DNA of 64,000 nucleotides, from contig NZ_BMWE01000004.1 in the NCBI RefSeq assembly GCF_014651075.1, positions 365,654 to 429,653 of the forward strand. The letters run 5' to 3'. The notes under the pieces were generated by a model that saw nothing but the letters and a program-made list of their open reading frames with translations, did not search any database and was not told where the DNA came from. The translations under genes were made by a program, and so were the position numbers. Shown here in pieces: positions 59,994 to 64,000 of this stretch. Each line of letters begins with the position of its first letter. Position 1 is the first letter of the stretch. Source of the stretch: Streptomyces djakartensis. GTDB lineage: Bacteria; Actinomycetota; Actinomycetes; Streptomycetales; Streptomycetaceae.

Positions 59994-60637
59994 CAGCAGT
60001 TCGCGAGGTGGGTCTGCAGCGCCGACTTCTCGGCCTGGTCGACCGAGAGGTCGTAGTAGTACTTCACCTGGACCCAGGCGCGGACGTAGGTGCAGCGGTA
60101 CGTCGTCCGGGAGGGCATCCAAGTGGCCGGGTCCTGGTCGCCCTTGGCCTGGTTGACGTCGTCGGTGACCGCGATGAGCTGCGGGCGGGTCAGGTCGTTG
60201 GCGAAGGACTGGCGGCGGGAGGTCGTCCAGGAGCCGGCGCCGGAGTCCCACGCCTCGGCCAGCGGGACCAGGTGGTCGATGTCGACGTCGGAGGCGGCGG
60301 ACCAGGTGGCGCCGTCGTAGGGGGAGTACCAGCTGCCGCTGGTGGCGGCGCAGGAGGAGTCCTGGACCACGTTCGTGCCGTCGCGCTTGAGGACGACCTC
60401 GCGGGTGTTGCAGGTGCCGGACTGGGTGATCCAGTGCGGGAAGAGGTCGCGGTTGTAGCCGGTGCGGTTCTCGGCGGCCACGGTGAGTGTGGCGAGGTAG
60501 GAGCGGGCGGTGGCGCCGCTGACGGGTGTGGGGAGGGCGGCGGAGGCGGTGGGGGCGCTGAAGAGGGCCACCGAGGATATGAGGGCGGTGGCGGCAGCGG
60601 CCACACTCAGCCGTCGACGCGCGTAGAACCTGGGCAT
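59993..60637 (-). CDS. Secreted HNH endonuclease-like protein (DUF1524 type)
   Basis: A 214-residue protein with a Sec signal (MPRFYARRRLSVAAAATALI to ASA). The core VDIDHLVPLAEAWDSGAGSW holds the HNH His-His pattern with the Asp-His pair, and LIAVTDDVNQAKGDQDP completes the metal finger; WMPSRTTYRCTYVRAWVQVK is typical of secreted actinobacterial members. Four Cys (SGTCN, SSCAA, YRCTY, ANC) may form disulfides. It probably degrades external DNA for nutrients. AGGGAG precedes the ATG at 60637. Confidence 0.9.
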   Translation of the reverse strand: MPRFYARRRLSVAAAATALISSVALFSAPTASAALPTPVSGATARSYLATLTVAAENRTGYNRDLFPHWITQSGTCNTREVVLKRDGTNVVQDSSCAATSGSWYSPYDGATWSAASDVDIDHLVPLAEAWDSGAGSWTTSRRQSFANDLTRPQLIAVTDDVNQAKGDQDPATWMPSRTTYRCTYVRAWVQVKYYYDLSVDQAEKSALQTHLANC

Positions 60638-60794
60638 GCGAACTCCCTGGGGAGAGGGGGGTGTTGGCGGGCGAGCGAAGAGATGCTCGCGGTGCCGTGT
60701 TGCGCACAGGTGTGCGTCCGGTGAGAAGTTAATGACGCGACCATGACATGACAAGATCCGAGGCGGAACTTTTCACTCCAGGGGTGTCGCGTAC

Positions 60795-60930
60795 CATGGA
60801 CGGCGCAGAAGGGGAGTAGCTCTTCGCCGGATCGTCGACATACTGCTCAGCCAGCCTGAGCCGGCGCCCGGAGGCCGGTCCTGTCAACGGACCTGCCAGC
60901 GAGACCTTCGGCAAGCAGTGCACGTCCGTG
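60795..60930 (+). promoter_or_regulatory. yybP-ykoY-type (manganese) riboswitch
   Basis: The leader of the GDT1-family gene contains the riboswitch landmarks in order: GGGGAGTAGC (60811-60820), TCGTCGACATACTG (60832-60845) and GCGAGACCTTCGGC (60899-60912). A base stem GGACG (60798-60802) with CGTCC (60923-60927) can close the element. yybP-ykoY riboswitches bind Mn2+ and switch on exporter genes, many of the GDT1/MntP/TerC type. Boundaries are approximate. About 95 bases follow before the start codon, enough for an expression platform. Confidence 0.85.
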
Positions 60931-61024
60931 CCTCCCGGCGCGGACGCCAGTGTGCTGTCGTGCCGAGGTGTCCTGCGTGATGTTCAGCACTCTCGGTGGG
61001 GCGGCCCCGACCGATTGAGGAACC

Positions 61025-61606
61025 TTGATCAGCCTGACCGTGACGGCCGTCGTCTTCGGCGTCGTCTTTCTCGCCGAACTGCCGGACAAGACCGCCCTCG
61101 CCGGACTCGTCCTCGGCACCCGCTACCGCGCCTCCTACGTCTTCGCCGGTGTCGCCGCGGCCTTCGCGCTGCACGTCGTGCTCGCCGTCGCGGCAGGCAG
61201 CGTGCTGACGCTGCTGCCGCAGCAGCTCGTGCGGGCGCTGACGGGCGTGCTCTTCCTGGGCGGGGCCGCGATGCTGGTGCTGAAGAGGGATGAGGGGGAG
61301 GAGGAGGTCCGTCAGCCGGAGGACCAGTCCTTCTGGAAGGTCTCCGGTGCGGGCTTCATGCTCATCCTGGTCGCCGAGTTCGGCGATCTCACGCAGATCA
61401 TGACGGCGAACCTGGCCGCCCGCTACGACGACCCGCTCTCCGTCGGTCTGGGCGCGGTGCTCGCGCTGTGGACCGTGGCCGGGATCGGCATCGTCGGCGG
61501 AAGGGCCCTGATGAAGAAGGTGCCGCTGCGGCTGATCACGCAGATCGCGGCGCTCGTGATGCTGGGGCTCGGGGTGTGGAGCCTGTGGGAAGCGGTGACC
61601 GGGTGA
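61025..61606 (+). CDS. GDT1/TMEM165-family metal transporter
   Basis: A 193-residue membrane protein with two copies of the family motif, AELPDKTALAGLVLG near residue 17 and AEFGDLTQIMTANLA near 118, and six hydrophobic helices. The family exchanges Mn2+ or Ca2+ for protons. The start is a TTG at 61025 with GAGGA 4 bases before it. The Mn2+ riboswitch in its leader supports a role as Mn2+ exporter. Confidence 0.92.
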   Translation: MISLTVTAVVFGVVFLAELPDKTALAGLVLGTRYRASYVFAGVAAAFALHVVLAVAAGSVLTLLPQQLVRALTGVLFLGGAAMLVLKRDEGEEEVRQPEDQSFWKVSGAGFMLILVAEFGDLTQIMTANLAARYDDPLSVGLGAVLALWTVAGIGIVGGRALMKKVPLRLITQIAALVMLGLGVWSLWEAVTG

Positions 61607-61795
61607 GCCGGGGCGGGCCCGGGAGCTGAACGGTGGGTGAACGTCCGGCGGGGGCCTCTGGCGCATGGCGGCCTTGTTTTGTACCGTGGAGAAACAAAGT
61701 GGCCCTCGCCCGTTTTCCCTGACCGGCGGGCGGGGCCGCCTTGTCCCTCCTGGGGCGCCGGCCGCGCCTCCTCTCCCTGAGCCTTGGAGCTGCCG

Positions 61796-62455
61796 ATGAC
61801 GGCCACCGTCGTGCTCGACGCCCGCGCCCTCCTGCTGGACATGGACGGCACTCTCGTCAATTCCGACGCCTCGGTCGAACGCGTCTGGCGGCGCTGGGCC
61901 CGGCGGCAGGGGCTCGACGGGGACGAGGTCATGAAGGTCGTGCACGGACGGCAGGGATACGCGTCGATGGCGCTGCTGCTGCCCGAACGGCCGATGGAGC
62001 AGAACCACGCCGACAACGCCCGGATGCTCGCCGAGGAGACGGCAGACACCGAGGGCGTCGTGGCGATCCCCGGGGCGCCGGAGTTCCTGGCCGCGCTGCG
62101 GGATCTGCCGCACGCGCTCGTGACCTCCGCCGATGTCCCGCTGTCCACGGCGCGGATGGCCGCGGCGGGGCTGGAGCTGCCCGGGGTGCGGGTGACCGCG
62201 GAGTCCGTCGGGGCGAGCAAGCCCGACCCCGAGGGCTTCCTGAAGGGTGCCGCCGAGCTGGGCGTGGCACCTGCGGACTGTGTGGTGTTCGAGGACTCCG
62301 GTGCCGGGATCGCGGCGGGGCGCGCCGCCGGGATGACGGTCGTCGGGGTGGGGCCCAGGGCCGCGGCGCACGAGCCGGACGTGGTGGTGCGGGACCTCAC
62401 TCAGGTGCGGGTGGAGGCCATGGATGACGGGGCGGTCCGCTTGTACGTGGGCTGA
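61796..62455 (+). CDS. HAD-family sugar phosphatase
   Basis: A 219-residue HAD hydrolase of the beta-phosphoglucomutase/sugar phosphatase subgroup. Motif I is LLLDMDGTLVNSD near residue 14, motif II lies in ALVTSADVPLS, and motifs III and IV are GASKPDPEGFL and VVFEDSGAGIAAG. The cap follows motif I (VMKVVHGRQGYASMALLLPE), as in 2-deoxyglucose-6-phosphatase-like enzymes. GGAG precedes the ATG at 61796. Confidence 0.9.
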   Translation: MTATVVLDARALLLDMDGTLVNSDASVERVWRRWARRQGLDGDEVMKVVHGRQGYASMALLLPERPMEQNHADNARMLAEETADTEGVVAIPGAPEFLAALRDLPHALVTSADVPLSTARMAAAGLELPGVRVTAESVGASKPDPEGFLKGAAELGVAPADCVVFEDSGAGIAAGRAAGMTVVGVGPRAAAHEPDVVVRDLTQVRVEAMDDGAVRLYVG

Positions 62456-62460
62456 CCTTC

Positions 62461-62488
62461 ACCGAATGACTGGTACCGAATGACTGGT
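62461..62488. repeat. Perfect 14-bp tandem duplication
   Basis: ACCGAATGACTGGT occurs twice in tandem directly after the HAD stop. It is short and probably a recent slippage product. Confidence 0.85.
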
Positions 62489-62529
62489 ACCTGCGGGACG
62501 CCGCCGGTGCGGCCCGCTCCGCCGGCCGG

Positions 62530-63069
62530 TCAGCCCCGGCCGACGCGGGCGGCGATGATCCGCGCGCACTCCAGGGCCTCGGTGTGGGTCGTGTCCACCT
62601 CCAGGTCGTAGCGCACACCCTCGTGCACCAGGCGGGCCTGTGACGCGGCCATGCCCCGGACGCGGTCACCCCGGGCGATCTCACGCCCGGCGGCGACCGC
62701 GCTGTCGCACCTGACACCGACCCACAGCACGTCGAGGCCGTCCAGGACCGTCTCCCAGCGCCGCCGGGACGCCGGTCCGCCGAGGAAGACGTCGTCCAGG
62801 ACGACGTTGGCACCGGCGCGGACCATGGCGGCGACGCCCCTGGTCCAGGCCGCGTCCAGGGCGCGGAACTCCGGCCCCACGTCCACGCCGCCGTCCGGGG
62901 TGAATGTGATGCCCCCCGCGGAGCCCCGCATCTTCGCGGGCAGGGCCTCGACGAACGAGTCGACGCCGAAGGCCAGCCAGGCACCCGGCAGAACCTCCTG
63001 CAGACACCGCGCGATCCCCGATTTGCCCGAACTCGAACCACCGTTGAGAACGATCACCTGAGTCGTCAC
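62530..63069 (-). CDS. Chloramphenicol phosphotransferase-like kinase
   Basis: A 179-residue P-loop kinase. Walker A is GGSSSGKS at residues 10-17 and the catalytic base is Asp37 in LAFGVDSF, in the same place as in the chloramphenicol 3-O-phosphotransferase of S. venezuelae, which I remember as very similar over its full length ([47 protein letters not shown]). The enzyme from S. venezuelae inactivates chloramphenicol by phosphorylating the 3-hydroxyl. No chloramphenicol biosynthesis genes are nearby, so it may act in self-protection or on another hydroxyl substrate. Confidence 0.88.
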   Translation of the reverse strand: MTTQVIVLNGGSSSGKSGIARCLQEVLPGAWLAFGVDSFVEALPAKMRGSAGGITFTPDGGVDVGPEFRALDAAWTRGVAAMVRAGANVVLDDVFLGGPASRRRWETVLDGLDVLWVGVRCDSAVAAGREIARGDRVRGMAASQARLVHEGVRYDLEVDTTHTEALECARIIAARVGRG

Positions 63070-63096
63070 GGCGTCACGGTACGACTTCCGGGCGGC

Positions 63097-64000
63097 CTAC
63101 GGCTCCTTGGTCTCCGACTCCAGCTTGGCTCTGGTCTCCTGGTCGTAGACCCCTTGGTCGGCGCCCTGGATGCCGCGTGACCACTGATAGGTGCGGACGG
63201 CCTCCTCGACCCGGTCGTCGAAGGTGCCGTCGGCGTCCTCGTTGAAGAGGAGCAACTGGCGCAGACGAAGCTGGAGTTCGGAGACCTCCGGCCCGGTGTC
63301 GCCGAGCCGCAGCGTGGTGGGGCCGCCGTTCTGGCGGGAGTTGTCCGGCGGAGCCTGCCCGGGGCCGGTCGCCGTGGCGGACGGCTGCGGCGCCGAAGGG
63401 GTCGCGGACCGCGACGGGCTCGGCGAGGCGCTCGGCGCGGAGGGTGACGGGGAAGCGGACGGACTGCGGGTGGCCGTCGGTGACGGCGGCGGCGCCGCGG
63501 GGGCCGGCGTTGTCGCAGGAGCGCTCCCCGCCGGCGGCGTGGACGCCGCGCTGCTCGACGGCGCGTCCGGCACACCCGCCCGGGTGCCCTCCGGCAGCGC
63601 GGTGTCCCGCGAGGGCGCCTCGTAGGAGAACAGCCCGGTCGCGTATCCGGCGGCCGTCACGACGGCGACGCAGGCGCCGGCGGCCGCGGCGAGTAAGACG
63701 GTACGGCGCCGGCGACGTGGCCCGCCGTCGGGCCCATCCGCTCCGGGACGGCCGTCCTGCGGCGCGCCGTCGAAGAACCGCAGATCGGTGACGCTGAGTT
63801 CGGTCGTCGCGGGCGCCGGCGGGGCCGGGGGCGCCGCGGTACCCGGGAAGGCCGGCAGCACGGTGGTGGCGTCCGGGTCCTCCACCGGACGCAGGGGCAT
63901 GGTGACGTCGGCGGTGGAGGGCGCCGGGGCGGCGCCTTCGGTCACCCGCGCGGAAGCGTCCGGGCCGTCGGCGCGTGTGCGCCGCGGGGCGGCCGCGCCG
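63097..64000 (-). CDS. Membrane-anchored peptidoglycan-binding protein, 5' end outside window
   Basis: The reading frame stays open to the right edge, so the true start is probably outside; a GTG at 63945 is an alternative. Visible are a cytoplasmic part with ADVTMPLRP and DATTVLPAF motifs, a basic RRRRR patch and membrane helix (TVLLAAAAGACVAVVTAAGY), a long Pro/Ser/Thr-rich outer linker, and a C-terminal PG_binding_1 domain (LRLGDTGPEVSELQLRLRQL to GVYDQETRAKLE). It should be a single-pass protein that binds the wall. The DxTxxL motifs resemble those of the PBP at 48433. Confidence 0.85.
   Translation of the reverse strand, partial: GAAAPRRTRADGPDASARVTEGAAPAPSTADVTMPLRPVEDPDATTVLPAFPGTAAPPAPPAPATTELSVTDLRFFDGAPQDGRPGADGPDGGPRRRRRTVLLAAAAGACVAVVTAAGYATGLFSYEAPSRDTALPEGTRAGVPDAPSSSAASTPPAGSAPATTPAPAAPPPSPTATRSPSASPSPSAPSASPSPSRSATPSAPQPSATATGPGQAPPDNSRQNGGPTTLRLGDTGPEVSELQLRLRQLLLFNEDADGTFDDRVEEAVRTYQWSRGIQGADQGVYDQETRAKLESETKEP

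Overview
The window is high-GC chromosomal DNA from an actinomycete, almost certainly a Streptomyces. The signs are near-exclusive G/C third codon positions, frequent GTG and some TTG starts, many leaderless or short-leader genes, long perfect GC hairpins between genes, and families typical of the genus (FasR with fabD-fabH-acpP-fabF, AceE, TerD paralogues, DUF3145, DUF3052, DUF475/TerC, AhpE). From memory the order resembles the conserved core region around the fab and aceE loci of S. coelicolor; I could not check this. I see no prophage, insertion sequence, CRISPR array or classical antibiotic cluster.

Layout. 1-9040: a one-directional (minus strand) sugar cassette with an enolase-superfamily sugar-acid dehydratase, a zinc alcohol dehydrogenase, a U32-like TIM-barrel protein, an ABC sugar importer (lipoprotein, ATPase, permease), a Tat-exported mutarotase, and the start of an aminotransferase. 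Two copies of one 13-base motif sit just before the ribosome sites of two of these genes. 9150-17570: a zinc-ribbon membrane protein, a MarR/oxidoreductase pair with palindromic operators, a serine hydrolase, an EI24-type membrane protein, a secreted pyroglutamyl-peptidase relative lacking the catalytic cysteine, a second mutarotase and a GDSL lipoprotein. 17826-23422: DUF3145, then the type II fatty-acid operon (fabD, fabH, acpP, fabF) downstream of its activator fasR. 23485-33048: a pirin, hydrolases, a MerR/aldo-keto reductase pair, a TetR/MFS efflux pair, and a 6-TM cation channel. 33132-37381: aceE (pyruvate dehydrogenase E1), DUF3052 and the peroxiredoxin ahpE.

37529-47228 is the most unusual block, a complete-looking chromosomal Ter stress locus: two tandem terD genes, a DUF475/TerC membrane protein, a TerA-like protein, an acetyltransferase, a third terD with a Pro/Gln/Tyr tail, and a divergent operon of a CitE-like lyase, a giant PRTase_2-TRSP-StiP-Pelota fusion and a HAD phosphatase. 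Published comparative genomics predicts that the last three make an unidentified nucleoside-like metabolite. A dispersed Streptomyces repeat lies in frame between two domains of the fusion protein.

47149-54634: DedA and FmdB proteins, then a surface/cell-wall run (bifunctional-type PBP with a degenerate transpeptidase site, polysaccharide deacetylase, amidase) and a coiled-coil membrane protein. 54849-56413: tRNA-Val(UAC) followed by a decayed stretch with gene fragments. 56521-64000: DedA, DoxX, PhoD-type phosphatase, secreted HNH nuclease, a yybP-ykoY-type (Mn2+) riboswitch in front of a GDT1-family transporter, a HAD phosphatase, a close relative of chloramphenicol phosphotransferase, and a membrane-anchored peptidoglycan-binding protein running off the end. 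Two of the wall proteins carry repeated D-x-T-x-x-L motifs in their cytoplasmic N-termini, possible phosphothreonine/FHA sites.
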